From Aphanomyces cochlioides (lineage: Eukaryota; Oomycota; Saprolegniomycetes; Saprolegniales; Verrucalvaceae), in the NCBI GenBank assembly GCA_019828595.1, contig JAHQRK010000017.1, positions 868,001 to 932,000 of the forward strand: a stretch of DNA of 64,000 nucleotides, read 5' to 3'. Shown piece by piece: positions 53,890 to 64,000 of the stretch; position 1 is the stretch's first letter, and each line of letters starts with the position of its first letter. A model generated the notes under the pieces. The model was not told the origin of the DNA, searched no databases, and saw only the letters and a list, made by a program, of their open reading frames with translations. A program made the position numbers and the translations under genes.

Positions 53890-55385
53890 ATGCAACCATA
53901 CTCCATACGTCACCCGTATCAGCCTGCAAACAAGCAATTCTCCATAAACTCAAGCGGAAAATCGAGTCCGATGTACGTCTTGATGCGATGTATTGACTTG
54001 TTGCTTGGTTTGACTAACTTTGGACCCCAGGGCACGCCTCCCAGTGAGCTTGAAGATATGCCCCGTCATTTATTAACCCAAGACAGTGGTTTCTTCGTCT
54101 TGGTCATCCGAGACGCAGTTCGAGGTACTTCCATCATGGTAGAGGTGTCGCTTACCTTGATGGTCGTGGAGATATCTGGCTACGAAACGAATCCAAGCGA
54201 GTCAAGCATTATCTTGACATGCGTTTCGATGCTGGATCGTCTGTCGTGTCGATGGAAGTCAGGTGTATCAATTTGATGCCCCCACCACCGTTGCAAGTCT
54301 CGATTGTCTCGACTGTCAATAAAGTGAGCGATCTTTCCCAGCGAGAGTACACGGTCAGGCGGCCCCTTTCTCTTCCTTGCGTTTCCTCATATCTCCCTCT
54401 CAGGCGTACAAAATCCAAGTCGAATTCAACGATCTTCGATGGACAGTCGATCGCCGCTACAAGCAATTTTTCAACTTGCACGAAGCACTCAGCAGTAGCG
54501 ACTACGAATTCAAAATGTATTTCCCCGCCATGCCACCACGCCGTGCCATCACGCCCAAGAAAGGCAGCTTTGTCGCCAAGCGGCAGCAACGTCTCGAAGA
54601 ATATTTACAAGATTTAGTCGCGCTGCCGTCGATGGCGGAAGATGTCCGCGTGATGGAATTTCTCGGAGGTACGCCACCCAACCGTCTTCCAGGAATATTT
54701 ACGAGAAGACTAGTCGTCTCCACGGCACGAAATGTCGATCCGAAAGACACGAGGAGCGTCTTGCATGTGTCAGTGATCCATACGTGCTTGGAATATGGCG
54801 ACATTGTGCTCTTTAAGACGCGCTTTGGCACGAGTAAAGTCCAGCGAAAGTTGACGGGAGCACGGTACGACCACGTCGCGATCGTTGTGCCTGGATCTGC
54901 CCCTGGTCAGCTTGCAATTTTAGAGTCGACTGGCGAAGGCATTCAAGTCTATCCTCTGGTAGAATAGTCCCAGACTCATGACCTTATATGTGGCTTAGAA
55001 AACAAGGTTGTTGGCGTATGGCCGCGAAGTGACCAACGCGATTGTCGCGCGGCGTGTCTTGGCACAACGGACGGCGGAAACCATGGCCAAGCTGCAGCAA
55101 TTCGTCCTGGACGTCAACGGCAACAAGTACAGCATCTTTGGCATCCTGAACCGATCCAAAGTCGACGACAAGGAGAAGACGAGCAACTACTTTTGCTCCG
55201 AGCTCGTCGCCGCTGCGCTGCAACACCTCGGCTGGGTTGACTCAACCGTCCCCCCGAGTTACTTTTGGCCTGGCAGCTTTGTCGACGGCGGGGAGCTCGA
55301 AACCAAGCACTTGTTGCCGTCCGTGTCGTTCGGCCCTGAGCTCTCGATTGACTGCAAAATCATGGAAGTCGGCAAAGCGATCTAG
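53890..55385 (+). CDS. PX-domain protein with permuted papain-like (YiiX-type) hydrolase domain
   Basis: Certain exons are 54404-54958 and 54999-55385, preceded by one ending at 54323; introns 54324-54403 (80 bp) and 54959-54998 (40 bp). From about 54060, FHHGRGVAYLDGRGDIWLRN runs into a PX domain (YKIQVEFNDLRWTVDRRYKQ, then FFNLHE, and RRAITPKKGSFVAKRQQRLE). The C-terminal half has YGDIVLF, GARYDHVAIVV (putative catalytic His) and YFCSELVAAAL (putative catalytic Cys), the permuted NlpC/P60-papain pattern. A phosphoinositide-directed hydrolase, perhaps acting on lipids or acylated substrates, is inferred. The 5' end is unresolved: the ATG at 53890 and the open frame to about 54120 do not splice cleanly into the next exon. 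Confidence 0.7.
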
Positions 55386-55478
55386 AAGATGCCAAGACAA
55401 TAAAAAATGGGAAGCGAGTCAACGCTGTCAATGGAATCAATCGTGTGGTCAAAAACTGTTTTTGATCGACTTGGAAGG

Positions 55479-58400
55479 CTACAGATTGTCAGCAAGGAAC
55501 GTTTCAAGGCGCGTGGCGAGCGGAATGTATGGATTTGGGTTGCGGAAGACAGCGACGGCGGCGATCGCCTCGACAAACTCTGCAAAGATGAGCTCGAGGT
55601 CAGCGTCGGTGTCGGCTGCATCTTGCTGGACGGCCTGGAAGAGCTGTTTGATCTTGGTGTGGGGAAACACTGTGTCGATTAGCCGCTGCTCTTTGAGCCA
55701 TCCTTCAAACTCGCCGAGCGACATGAACTTGCCGCCTTTCATCGACGCATGGAAGGCAAACGCTCGTTTGAGCCGCTTGTCATGCGCTCGCAGCACGGCT
55801 TGGACATCTTGCTGTCGTAGCTGGCGCTTGAACGATCCAATGCTTTGGCGTTCGACGGCAGCCGCGACAGGAAGCAACCGCGCGTCCAAGAGTTCCTTGA
55901 CCGTGTCGACAAACGACACTGCGGGCCGCTTCTCGTGGAGATGGAACGCGACGCGGACGACCGCCTCGACAAACTCTGTCGGCGACAACTCGACGTCTCC
56001 GAATCGATCGCCTTTTTCCACCGACGACGCTTGGACAATGATCTGGAGGTACGCGCGGTTCATGTGCTTGCGCTCGATGATGCCGCATTGACTCATGAGC
56101 TTGTAGAAGTCATGCTCGCCCATGGCTTTGGTATTCGCCGCCGTGCTGCTGCTCGTACTGCTACAGGCGCGGAAGATGTGGACGAGCGGGACGGCGTAGT
56201 CGCGGAGGATGTGGTCGAGCTGGTTGAATTGGTCAATCGAGCAGATGGGAGCGAGCCTGGCGTATTCCAAGCGGACGTGCGGCGCCAGCTCTTCTTTCTC
56301 GAGCTCGATGGCGACGGACGACTCGCGTCCACGGATTCGGCAGCACAAGTCGCCCATCGTGCTGCGAATGACAGCTTGGTGGTGCATCGCGAGCACTTTG
56401 TGAAGCTGATCGTGCAGTCCAAGGAGCTTCATTTGGCTCTCCTGCAGTGTGCGAAGGCGACGGAGGAGTTCTCGACACGCATCTCGCAGCGACAAGTCGT
56501 CGTCAAAGGCATTCGTGACCAAGAGCGACTCCTTCAGAGCTGGCCACGTCCCCAGGAATGGAAACCACGCGACGGTCAGTGGCTCGCTCGCACTTGGAAA
56601 CATCGAGAAGAGATGGACGAGGATGCAATAGTACGCGTCAAAGTGGCCCGACATGAGCTCGTCTCGCGTCGCCACGTCATCCGGGAGAAAGACAAACTCG
56701 TTGGCCGTCCGGAGAAACAATTTCCAGTGGACGTGGCGGTTCGTCGCCGAGTTGGGCGAGAGCGCCAGCAGCGGATCGTTGGCGCATTCGTCAGCGTACA
56801 GCGCATTGAATGCGCCTTGCGCTGGCGGACACAAATGCCAGAGAAGATGCAAGACAAGCTTGGGCGACGCCAGCGAGCTGCGAATGTCCTGGAGCGTCGT
56901 CAATGGCGCGGATATTTTGCGTCCAAGGCGCGTTTGGATGTACTGGAGCTGCATGTTGAGCCACTGGATGAGTGTTTCCCAAGGCACGAAGCGACCGACG
57001 CGGTCTTGGATCGCATCGAACGCAGTTTGAGTGAACTGCTCGTCGTGTTTGGTCAAATTGCTCGCTTCCAGCGTCTCCATCTCGCCATGGAGAAACCCGT
57101 CGACGATCGACTACAAGGAGAACGTTGCCGCTTCGCTCCATGGCCAATTCCAAGAGCGTACCGTGAGATTGGAGGCGCTCACGAGGTACCCCGCCGTGTT
57201 GGGCAGTAACTTTTGAACGTGCTGGATGGCTAAACTCGCCAAGTCAAGCCAGCACGACGACATGGACGGCGCCTACCTTGCATGCTGCGCGTTAAATGCG
57301 CCGTGAGCGCTTCGGACGTCGCGATCGACTGATCTACCGACGTGACGAGCGAGTCTTTGAGCTCGAGAACGAGCTGCTTGGATCCATCAAACGCTGTCGA
57401 CGACGGCTGCGTCGTCAAATCTTGGTTGGACCTACAGCAGCATGTCAAGAGGAAGAACGACGGGAACGAGTACATCATGGCGTCTTTCCAGTAGTCGCAT
57501 TTCTTCCGAAGGCGGCCGAGAACGAAGCGAATCCACTGCGACCAGATGAACCGCTTGGACAATTGCATCTTCCTACGCAATCGTGGTGCCAACTCGCGGT
57601 CGTGGACGCGTCGTACCTGTCGGCGGCGATCGACAGCTTGGCGAACCGCTCGTCCCATTTGTCGGTCGTCAAATTCTTCCAGTTGGTGAACACTTGCGCC
57701 TTGAGCCGGCCTTGCGTTTGCATTTCCTTGATCTTGATGAGCCGCGCCATCGTTTCCTCGCCACGGCGTTCCTCGGCGCGAACTTTCTTCCATGCCATGA
57801 ACAACAACCGCATGATCTGCCACCGAAGGCGCTCGCTCGTCCGCGTCATGAGCACCATCGTGGCCTTGCATCGGACTAGCGTCGCTTGCTTGAAGCGCTT
57901 CTCAGCGTCGACCGCCGAGCCGTCAAACTTGGCATACTGGAGCAGCTCCTGCGCTAGCTAGATGCAAGCGTTAGTCAGCGGACGAACGCGCCTCGTACCT
58001 GCGTGGCCGAGATGCCAGGATTCACACTAAGCATCATTGTCGTGATGTAGTGCATGCGAGGGACGTCGCTGACGCGGCAGCAGCCACAAAATGTACACCT
58101 CAAGTGCCAGAGCATGTTGTTGGCATGGCAAAAGCCACAGCGAATGTCGCTACGGGAGGACGCTTTGTGGTTTGTCAACTGGGCGGCGATCGTCTTCTCC
58201 TTGGGGTGAATCCCCGCCGCGGGAACTTGGACGCTGCGGAATTTCAAATGGGTCATCGCGCCTTGGTTGTACTTGACGCCTGGAATCGGCTCGCCGTCAG
58301 CGGTCTGGAGGACATGTTTGGTCTGACTGAGAGTTGGTGCGTCGTCGTGAAGGCCGTCCGAGACATCGCTGCTGATGGATTTCCGTCGACTGGACTCTCC

Positions 58401-58523
58401 ACGGGAGTCTGTCATGTCGTGCAGCGATGCGACCGACGCTGCTTTGGTCAATCGTTTCGGTTGCTGTCCAGCAGCCGGGTCTTTCTTGGCGAGAGGAGCC
58501 AGCAGCGGCCGTAGCGCGTCCAT
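55479..58523 (-). CDS. Large hypothetical protein, Cys-rich N-terminus and EF-hand-like C-terminus
   Basis: Six exons join in frame: 58523-57999, 57957-57617, 57572-57474, 57431-57277, 57229-57162 and 57110-55479 (introns 41, 44, 42, 47 and 51 bp), giving 939 residues. Residues about 130-150 have CGFCHANNMLWHLRCTFCGC, a Cys/His cluster like a zinc ribbon. The middle is helical with many Trp/Arg residues (RLLFMAWKKV, VFTNWKNLT, FIWSQWIRFVLGRL), recalling calmodulin- or tubulin-binding helices. The C-terminal region has two helix pairs with FVEAVVRVAFHL and EFVEAIAAVAVF, like degenerate EF-hands. I do not recognise the family. It starts 90 bases downstream of the GH17 gene on the same strand. 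Confidence 0.7.
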
Positions 58524-58613
58524 CGAGAATGACCGATGTAACTGTTGTAACCGCTTCGGTTACACAGATCACCGGACAGGGCTTCCAGGGGAAGGAGAGT
58601 AGATTACATTCTA

Positions 58614-60035
58614 TTACTTTGACCAGACATTGAGTTGCTGGAGTGAATAAGACTGATCGTTCGTGGCGTGGCATTCCCACAAGTGCGGAGTTCCGCCGCT
58701 GGCACTTGTCATGTCGAGGCAGAAACCAGCATGTTTCATGTGGCGTAACTGCTTGTTCGCGCTGTCGTAGACCCATTGCTGGTTGGCGTTGTTGGCATCG
58801 CAAGGGTATACATGAACGGTGCCGCCGTTCCAAGCCTCGTAGGCATCCAAGCACACGTCAGTCTTGGCGCTGGCTTCCCACATGACAACGAGAGGGCCAC
58901 GAAGCGTCCAGAGCGAGTTCCAGTCGTAGACCCAGTCGTTGCCCCAGCGGGAATGGAACTCGACTTGACGATTGCCAGTCATGGCGAGCACTTTGTCGTT
59001 GGCAGGGTTGACAAAAGCGATTCCCCCAATGTCGTTGGACGTGTCGAACTTCCAGTATCCATTCGACCAAGCCAAGCCAAAGCTGACTTCGTAGTCGATG
59101 GTCTTCTTCGTGTTGTCGTGGAACATGAAGAACGATGGCATGTCACCGCCGTTGTTTCGAGCCCACGTTTGAAATTGACTGAAGAACGACTTGGTCGTGT
59201 CCATGCTGGGCCAGTGGCCGTAGTTTTGACTTCCAGAAGTCGGCCAGCCCGTCTCGGTGACGACGCATTTGGAGCCATACTTGCCGACCAAGGCCTTCCA
59301 CCGATTGTCCAAGTCACCGACGGGATTCCACTTCGAGTCGGGCCAAGAGCTGAAGAAGGGATGGATGTTGGCTCCAATGATGTCACAACCAGCGGCAAGG
59401 CCAGTGGCGCTAAGCCAGGAGCCATCAGTTTGCACGGATCCCACTGGAATCCAGCCGTAGCCAGCCGCACTCAAGAGTTGCTTCATTTGATTCACTCGCC
59501 ACAACACGGTCCATTGATCAAGGCCATTGATCAAGTCTTCATTGCCGACGAGGACGCCCTTGACAGCCCATGCGTTTCGCTTGACACCATCCACAACAGC
59601 TTGCATGTCAGCAGCGATGGAGGCTTCGTCCGTGCGGAGCCAAACCCCAGCGTAGATCTTGAGACCGGCTTGAGCCGCCGCGTCAATCGCATTCATGTAT
59701 CCTCGGGTTTGATATGTGCGTACACCAGTGAATCGTTGTCGGATCGTCTTGAAATGTTGGGCGATGAGGCTATCAGAGTACGAATCATAGCAGACGCTGA
59801 TGTCAATGCCAGTGCTGACGGATGTTTCCGTGGCCGAGGAGGGTGTCGATGGCTTCGCAGTGGCGACGAGTACACCAACCACAGCTCCAACAATGACTAG
59901 AGCTGCTGCCAAGGCTAGTAGAGCTCGCTTTTTCTTGGAGTTGGTTTCGACTGGGGCAATCGCCTCCTCGGTGGCCTGTGCATATTCAATGACAGGGGTT
60001 TGTACCGCATCTTCGCGCGGTGTTTGCACATCCAT
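58614..60035 (-). CDS. Membrane-anchored GH17 endo-beta-1,3-glucanase with ricin-B-like lectin domain (copy D)
   Basis: A 473-residue intronless paralogue lying 40 kb from the 10-19 kb cluster. It has a cytosolic tail of about 45 residues (MDVQTPREDAVQTP), an anchor helix (LLALAAALVIVGAVVGVLVA), a GH17 domain with VGNEDL and VTETGWPT, and a lectin tail with QQWVYD and CLDM. The acid/base motif reads GNEDL instead of GNEEL; the catalytic Glu is kept. All key residues are present. The ATG at 60035 aligns with the MDV starts of copies A and B. Clear divergence from the cluster shows an older split. Confidence 0.9.
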   Translation of the reverse strand: MDVQTPREDAVQTPVIEYAQATEEAIAPVETNSKKKRALLALAAALVIVGAVVGVLVATAKPSTPSSATETSVSTGIDISVCYDSYSDSLIAQHFKTIRQRFTGVRTYQTRGYMNAIDAAAQAGLKIYAGVWLRTDEASIAADMQAVVDGVKRNAWAVKGVLVGNEDLINGLDQWTVLWRVNQMKQLLSAAGYGWIPVGSVQTDGSWLSATGLAAGCDIIGANIHPFFSSWPDSKWNPVGDLDNRWKALVGKYGSKCVVTETGWPTSGSQNYGHWPSMDTTKSFFSQFQTWARNNGGDMPSFFMFHDNTKKTIDYEVSFGLAWSNGYWKFDTSNDIGGIAFVNPANDKVLAMTGNRQVEFHSRWGNDWVYDWNSLWTLRGPLVVMWEASAKTDVCLDAYEAWNGGTVHVYPCDANNANQQWVYDSANKQLRHMKHAGFCLDMTSASGGTPHLWECHATNDQSYSLQQLNVWSK

Positions 60036-60129
60036 GGTTGTCGCTCCACGGGGTGAAATATCAAGTGAGTGGTCATGGAACCGCTTTGTTAGATGGGGCG
60101 TTAAGCTGTCCCAGATCCACCACACATGA

Positions 60130-61040
60130 GCTAATCTCGTCCTGTGGGTGTACCAGATCGAGAGTCCAACGGCGTCGTGTCAAACAAGTCATTTTTCGTT
60201 AGGAACATGCCTGATCATACTTGTTTTTCCTTTGGAATTTTGCATTCAACGAGGACAATTGGGACGATATTCACCCAATAAATGGGCGGATTGGGGACAG
60301 ATCCTGGCACATTGCTGCCTCGTTTCAGCTGAGTTTGTAACATTGGTCTGTCGACTTTTCAGATACAAAAGAGTGCAAGAAAATATGCAATCTTCACGAT
60401 GTAAAGTATACGGTAAAGTGAAATTTGCCGTCGTGAAGTGCAAACTCCAAGGTGTATGTTGCATGGATTTTGTCGATTGCACCATTGACATGGACGATAC
60501 CAAGGGTGATCGAGCCATGGGAAGATGTCATTGCACGCCACGAGTCATGGGTTCTCTCACCTTTTTTCGAATTGACAGCCACGCTGGCGTGCGTTCTTCT
60601 ATGCTAGGCCGCGTCTCCTTTCATGGTATGCAGTCGCCGGTCGTTTCAACTTGCACATTGCATCGTTGTCGCTACTTCAAGAACGAGATCGTCGACGGAA
60701 AAGCATCAATCTCTCTCTCTCTCTCGACATCGTTTCAAGTTGCTCCCATGGAGCAGCTTTGATTTGCCAGCACAAGCTACGACCTTGTTGTGTTCGCGAT
60801 GGGTTGGAGTGTGACAAGCCAAACTGTCTCTAGGTGTCGTCATGCCAATTGATAGGTCCACATTGGACGACGATGCTCCACGAAGCGTTTGTTCGCGCCT
60901 GCAACACTATGAAACAAGCAACTCGAGTCGCGCTGGACACCATCCAAACAGCCTACCACGGCATTTCAAGTGCACATATTAATAAACAAATTAACTACGA
61001 TAAGGGGCGTAGGATAGCTCGCAACTGACGAGGCGACGAG
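60130..61040. other. Intergenic stretch with one uncertain ORF
   Basis: A plus-strand frame (60148-60762) is open for 204 codons with a Cys-rich middle (CKVYGKVKFAVVKCKLQGVC), but start, domain and neighbours give no support. A CT-microsatellite lies near 60709-60725. Confidence 0.3.
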
Positions 61041-61049
61041 GGCTAGAAC

Positions 61050-61235
61050 GACTAGGGGGAAGTGTACTTGTAAAGGCTCTTCGTATGCAGTGAGCGCGCT
61101 TCCAAGCGGCCGAGAAGATTTCGCTGCTGGGCGATATTGAACTCGAAGGTTGAGATGGGAATGGAACTGTGGAAATGCACATTTTGCTCGCCGATTGCTC
61201 TGCGTTGTGAGCGGGTGACCTTAGTTTAGACGTAC
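61050..61235 (-). pseudogene. Relic of the C-terminal end of the zinc-finger gene at 62685-63812
   Basis: On the minus strand VTRSQRRAIGEQNVHF, followed by TFEFNIAQQRNLLGRL, aligns with FTREQRRAIAQQNVHYRARM and VEFNISQQRELLQLF at the end of the intact gene. Only this segment is present, so it is a truncated duplicate. Confidence 0.65.
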
Positions 61236-61307
61236 GAAATGAAAGGCTCTTCTCTGACAAACGGGAAACTCGGAGAAGCTGCCAGGTAATTCAGATCCGC
61301 CGATGCA

Positions 61308-61620
61308 CGTGGTAGTTCCAAGACCGAATCCTCTTCAACCTGTCGTTGGCTCTCATCGATACAATGCTCGTCAGCTTCTTGAGCACGATCCTCTTACGAA
61401 CATGGCTACAGACTGCATGCGAACCTTGGCTTGTACAGTAGCCATGTTCGTAAGAGGATGCAGTACACGATCCTCTTATTACGAACATGGCTACTGTACA
61501 AGCCAAGGTTCGCATGCAGCAACTTTTGTGAGTGGATCTTGCTCAAGGAGCCGACGGCCATTGTCTCGAAGGGGACCAACGGGGGGGGGGTTGAAGGGGA
61601 TTTGGTGTTGGAATTACCAC
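61308..61620. repeat. Complex inverted repeat (imperfect palindrome)
   Basis: The outer arms (about 61308-61409 and 61519-61620) are diverged reverse complements of each other. The inner arms 61414-61459 and 61470-61518 are exact reverse complements except for three extra bases (ATT). A further copy of the inner 22 bases lies at about 61388-61409. Both strands therefore encode a similar peptide beginning MRTLACTVAMFV. Confidence 0.85.
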
Positions 61621-61639
61621 GAAGGTTCAGGGGCCTGAT

Positions 61640-62370
61640 GCTGGGGTCTCGTGTTGTCTAGCTGAAAGGTCGGCTTTTCTTCGTTGTGGGTGTTGTCGAC
61701 GAATCAAATGTTGCTTGCTTGCACTTGAGAGACGTGGTGACTCTCTTCACCACGGGCTCAATGTTGCGACTGCATTTGTCTCACTGATTGATTCTAGTCT
61801 TGTCTAGTTCGAGTCGTCGACTGTGTGGTGAGCTGTCGTCGTCATTGAAGTGTTTCGCTCTTGTTTGTCAAGAGCAGGGGATGCAGTGGACCCAATGTTA
61901 GGACTATTGATGTCTATCCGGGCTGTACGTTGTGTTGGGATGGCGACACTTTGTCGACTGCGTGTGTGACCAGTGTGCTGTATTCATGGAGCGATTCCTC
62001 GCCAATTCAATCTTGCTTGGTTTCGTAGTCACCGGGTGCGCTCGACACGATCGAAATGCAACTTTGTCGAGGTTAATCCTCAAAAGTCGAGGTGATGTGG
62101 ATGAAAGGGTTCTGGTGTGGGAAGCTCCACCACCACGATCGTAGAACTCGAGACAACCTTGTCATCTTGTGCTGAGTTGAGATTTTCATGTGGCTCAGCA
62201 TCAAGCTTGGTGTAGCGTTGCGTGTTGTCCTGAACTGGTGGTGGTGGAGGCGGCGAGGTGGTCTTGCCACTGGCTTGAGTGCGCTCTGAACGAACCTCCC
62301 TACTTGCTCTCGCTCGAAGAGATGCCAGTGAAGGCATGTACCCATAGCACTCATAACACCAATGGACCTT
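61640..62370. other. Intergenic stretch
   Basis: No supported gene between the palindrome and the Gly/Tyr-rich ORF. Confidence 0.4.
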
Positions 62371-62371
62371 C

Positions 62372-62563
62372 TTGTCTAAAAACGACGATAGTTTCGACGC
62401 AGTCCCGTATGGAGGCTATTCTGGAGGCAACAAGTACCAAGGCGGGTATGAAAAGCAGGGCTACGGCATCGATGGAGATTCTGGCTACGGGAACGACGGT
62501 GTCGATTCTGGCTATGACGACGACAGTCCATCCCACGGTTCTCGATTCAAGCCTTACCCTTAA
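62372..62563 (+). CDS. Possible Gly/Tyr-rich small protein or last exon
   Basis: The frame encodes PYGGYSGGNKYQGGYEKQGY and continues with GYGNDGVDSGYDDD and PSHGSRFKPYP before TAA. This is a low-complexity Gly/Tyr/Asp composition seen in structural or secreted proteins. There is no ATG in frame, so it would be a final exon of a gene whose 5' part I could not find, or a decayed gene. Confidence 0.3.
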   Translation: MSKNDDSFDAVPYGGYSGGNKYQGGYEKQGYGIDGDSGYGNDGVDSGYDDDSPSHGSRFKPYP

Positions 62564-62684
62564 GATCTATCTCGTCGAGACGAAATCTTTGGTACTGAAT
62601 TACATAACTATACTTAGTTGATGAGGGAAAGAGTTCGAAGGCGAGCACAACAGGACGACGACCACCGTTGCAAACCTGTCGCTT

Positions 62685-63812
62685 TTACTGTCTTGTGGTG
62701 TTCACCATGCATGCTTGAAATAATTGGAGCAGCTCTCGCTGTTGAGAAATGTTGAATTCGACATCCGAGACTGTGAAGGGCAATCGATTCGGCTTCATCC
62801 TCGCTCGGTAATGCACGTTTTGTTGAGCAATCGCTCTACGTTGCTCACGGGTGAACGTCGACCCACCGGGTGTCGAGTGGTTGTTTGAACTTGCTTTAGT
62901 CTTTGGGACACGGTTGGCCGCCCCACTGGTCTGAACGTCGTCAGGACGGCATCGCTGAGATTTCTGTCGATTTCTTGATTTACGCTGAGATCGATTGGAA
63001 GCACGAGTGACTCTCGAAGGCACTTCAGCACTTGTGATCTTTCTGGACAAGCCGGTGGTTCCATGGTGGAAGCTGTTATTCGTCTTTCGTGGACCACTGG
63101 TGGATTCGGGTGGTGCGATTTTGGAGTTGTCAGTCTTGTGATAGACCTTTGATGCGGTTGCACTCCTTGAGGTCTTCCTTTGAGGTTTCGTGTACGCATG
63201 TGACGCAGATACTGCAAATGAATCTACGCTTTCGATGGGATGATGCTTGAAATTCTTGCATTCACGACTGTCTTGGTGGGGGGATGGACGACGTTGGGTA
63301 GCTGCTTGAACGGGTTGGATGGACTGGTCTTTCGGAACCACCAACAAAGCTGGAGGATCCGTGGCTGGACCTTGGCGTCTTCTCGAATTCATCATGAGCG
63401 CTTCCATGTGCTTGATGATTTCACGCTGCTGCGCGACTTGTTCCTCCATGGACAAGACTTGAGGTGGCGCAGGAGTCTCAATCTTAAGAATGCGTGTTTC
63501 CTTGGCTTCACCATTCGTAGTGAGCTTGACAGGGGACAATGTCGGACTGCTGAGTGTATTGGCGCGGGCTGACGTTGGCGTTTTCCTGTGAGGAGCACTT
63601 CGTCGAGTGGGAGGTGAATAGATATAACTGAAGCACAATGGACAGAATCGAAGCTTCTCGTGGAAGATCGTCGTGATCGCCACGCATTCGCGGCAAATAG
63701 TACGACGGCAGTCAGGGCCGGCGCATTTGAGGGCATGTCCTGTGAGAAGATTAAACTTGTTTTCACATGACCAACAGTGCGTTGGCTTTGGAGTCTTGAA
63801 GTTCTCAAGCAT
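62685..63812 (-). CDS. RING/FYVE-like zinc-finger protein
   Basis: About 375 residues. The N-terminus has a Cys-rich module (HCWSCENKFN, then ALKCAGPDCRRTICRECV, then FCPLCF): four CxxC-type pairs, the spacing of a FYVE/PHD/RING-like cross-brace finger. The middle is Ser/Thr/Pro/Arg-rich and likely disordered, with a short coiled coil (VLSMEEQVAQQREIIKHMEA). The C-terminus (FTREQRRAIAQQNVHYRARM, then VEFNISQQRELLQLF) is also found as a relic at 61050-61235. The start at 63812 puts the finger at the N-terminus; the open frame extends to 63899. Exact finger type unsure. Confidence 0.65.
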   Translation of the reverse strand: MLENFKTPKPTHCWSCENKFNLLTGHALKCAGPDCRRTICRECVAITTIFHEKLRFCPLCFSYIYSPPTRRSAPHRKTPTSARANTLSSPTLSPVKLTTNGEAKETRILKIETPAPPQVLSMEEQVAQQREIIKHMEALMMNSRRRQGPATDPPALLVVPKDQSIQPVQAATQRRPSPHQDSRECKNFKHHPIESVDSFAVSASHAYTKPQRKTSRSATASKVYHKTDNSKIAPPESTSGPRKTNNSFHHGTTGLSRKITSAEVPSRVTRASNRSQRKSRNRQKSQRCRPDDVQTSGAANRVPKTKASSNNHSTPGGSTFTREQRRAIAQQNVHYRARMKPNRLPFTVSDVEFNISQQRELLQLFQACMVNTTRQ

Positions 63813-64000
63813 GATAAAGCGAATTGAAAACGGAGATGGCAGCTCGTCGTCGGGTTCTGTAGCGAGCGTTGCATGGAGTAGAAGCCAACGTGATACCAAA
63901 AGGTTTCTTCAGGATTGAAAACTAATGCAAGAGAGAGAGAGAGGGGTGTCGAGTGTCCTTCCATAGAGGGCCTTGCAATTGTCTCTTCCTTGGTCTCTAT

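Noticed and set aside
55845..57209. 454-codon plus-strand ORF
   Set aside because: Antisense to the six-exon gene at 55479-58523; Arg/Glu-rich composition typical of a shadow frame.
58776..59900. 374-codon ORF on the plus strand
   Set aside because: Antisense to the GH17 gene at 58614-60035; no independent support.
60709..60725. CT microsatellite
   Set aside because: A simple short repeat of no special interest.
1..64000. tRNA genes or CRISPR arrays
   Set aside because: I saw no cloverleaf-compatible A/B-box pair or regular spacer-repeat array. The repeat arrays at 6.4 and 7.6 kb have no spacers of the CRISPR type. A tRNAscan-SE run would settle the tRNA question.

Overview
The window reads as nuclear DNA of an oomycete (stramenopile), most likely a saprolegnialean such as Aphanomyces, Saprolegnia or Achlya. 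That placement is an inference. It rests on dense genes with mostly 39-53 bp GT-AG introns, a family of membrane-anchored GH17 glucanases with a lectin tail, a PAS-MAP kinase fusion, an EF-hand-type NADPH oxidase, bZIP/START-type and PH-domain proteins, and several oomycete-type DNA transposons. I used no database.

Layout. 0-10 kb is repeat-rich: a pogo/Tigger relic, a MULE relic, a nearly whole Tc1/mariner element with matching ends (4413-5912), a tyrosine-recombinase (Crypton-like) fragment between two inverted arrays of 20-22 bp repeats (6411-7768), a small three-exon gene next to it, and a 0.67 kb foldback/MITE (9432-10106). 10-19 kb is a cluster of five GH17-lectin copies: one pseudogene, two identical genes forming a 1.69 kb inverted duplication around a 1.57 kb spacer, one N-terminal relic and one divergent intact gene; a sixth copy sits at 58.6-60.0 kb. 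20-25 kb holds an MFS transporter, a MORN-repeat gene and a bZIP/START-like gene. After a 2.2 kb gap come an NADPH oxidase, an ankyrin membrane protein and ribosomal protein eL42 (27-32 kb). 33-40 kb is compact: a four-PH-domain protein, a PUB-domain protein, SDS22 and phenylalanine hydroxylase. 40.8-42.9 kb is a pogo-like element with 27 bp perfect ends. 44-50.7 kb has a flagellar TPH-domain coiled-coil gene and a duplicated multi-pass membrane gene whose copies flank a broken IS630/Tc1-type transposase and an unknown gene. 50.8-58.5 kb has the PAS-MAPK, a small PH protein, a PX plus papain-like hydrolase and a 939-residue unknown protein. The last 4 kb holds a RING/FYVE-like zinc-finger gene, a relic of its last exon, and a complex palindrome.

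How the genes fit together. The GH17 proteins probably act on the beta-1,3-glucan wall at the cell surface; the cluster shows ongoing duplication, gene conversion and decay. The NADPH oxidase, PAS-MAPK and PH/PX proteins point to membrane signalling, and the TPH and MORN proteins to the flagellate zoospore. Exon models were checked by reading-frame continuity. Most notable: a canonical U12-type AT-AC intron in SDS22, a premature TAG in phenylalanine hydroxylase, a MAPK with TEH in place of TEY, an exact inverted gene duplication, a foldback-templated 40 bp insertion in a pseudogene, and two convergent gene pairs whose coding ends overlap.
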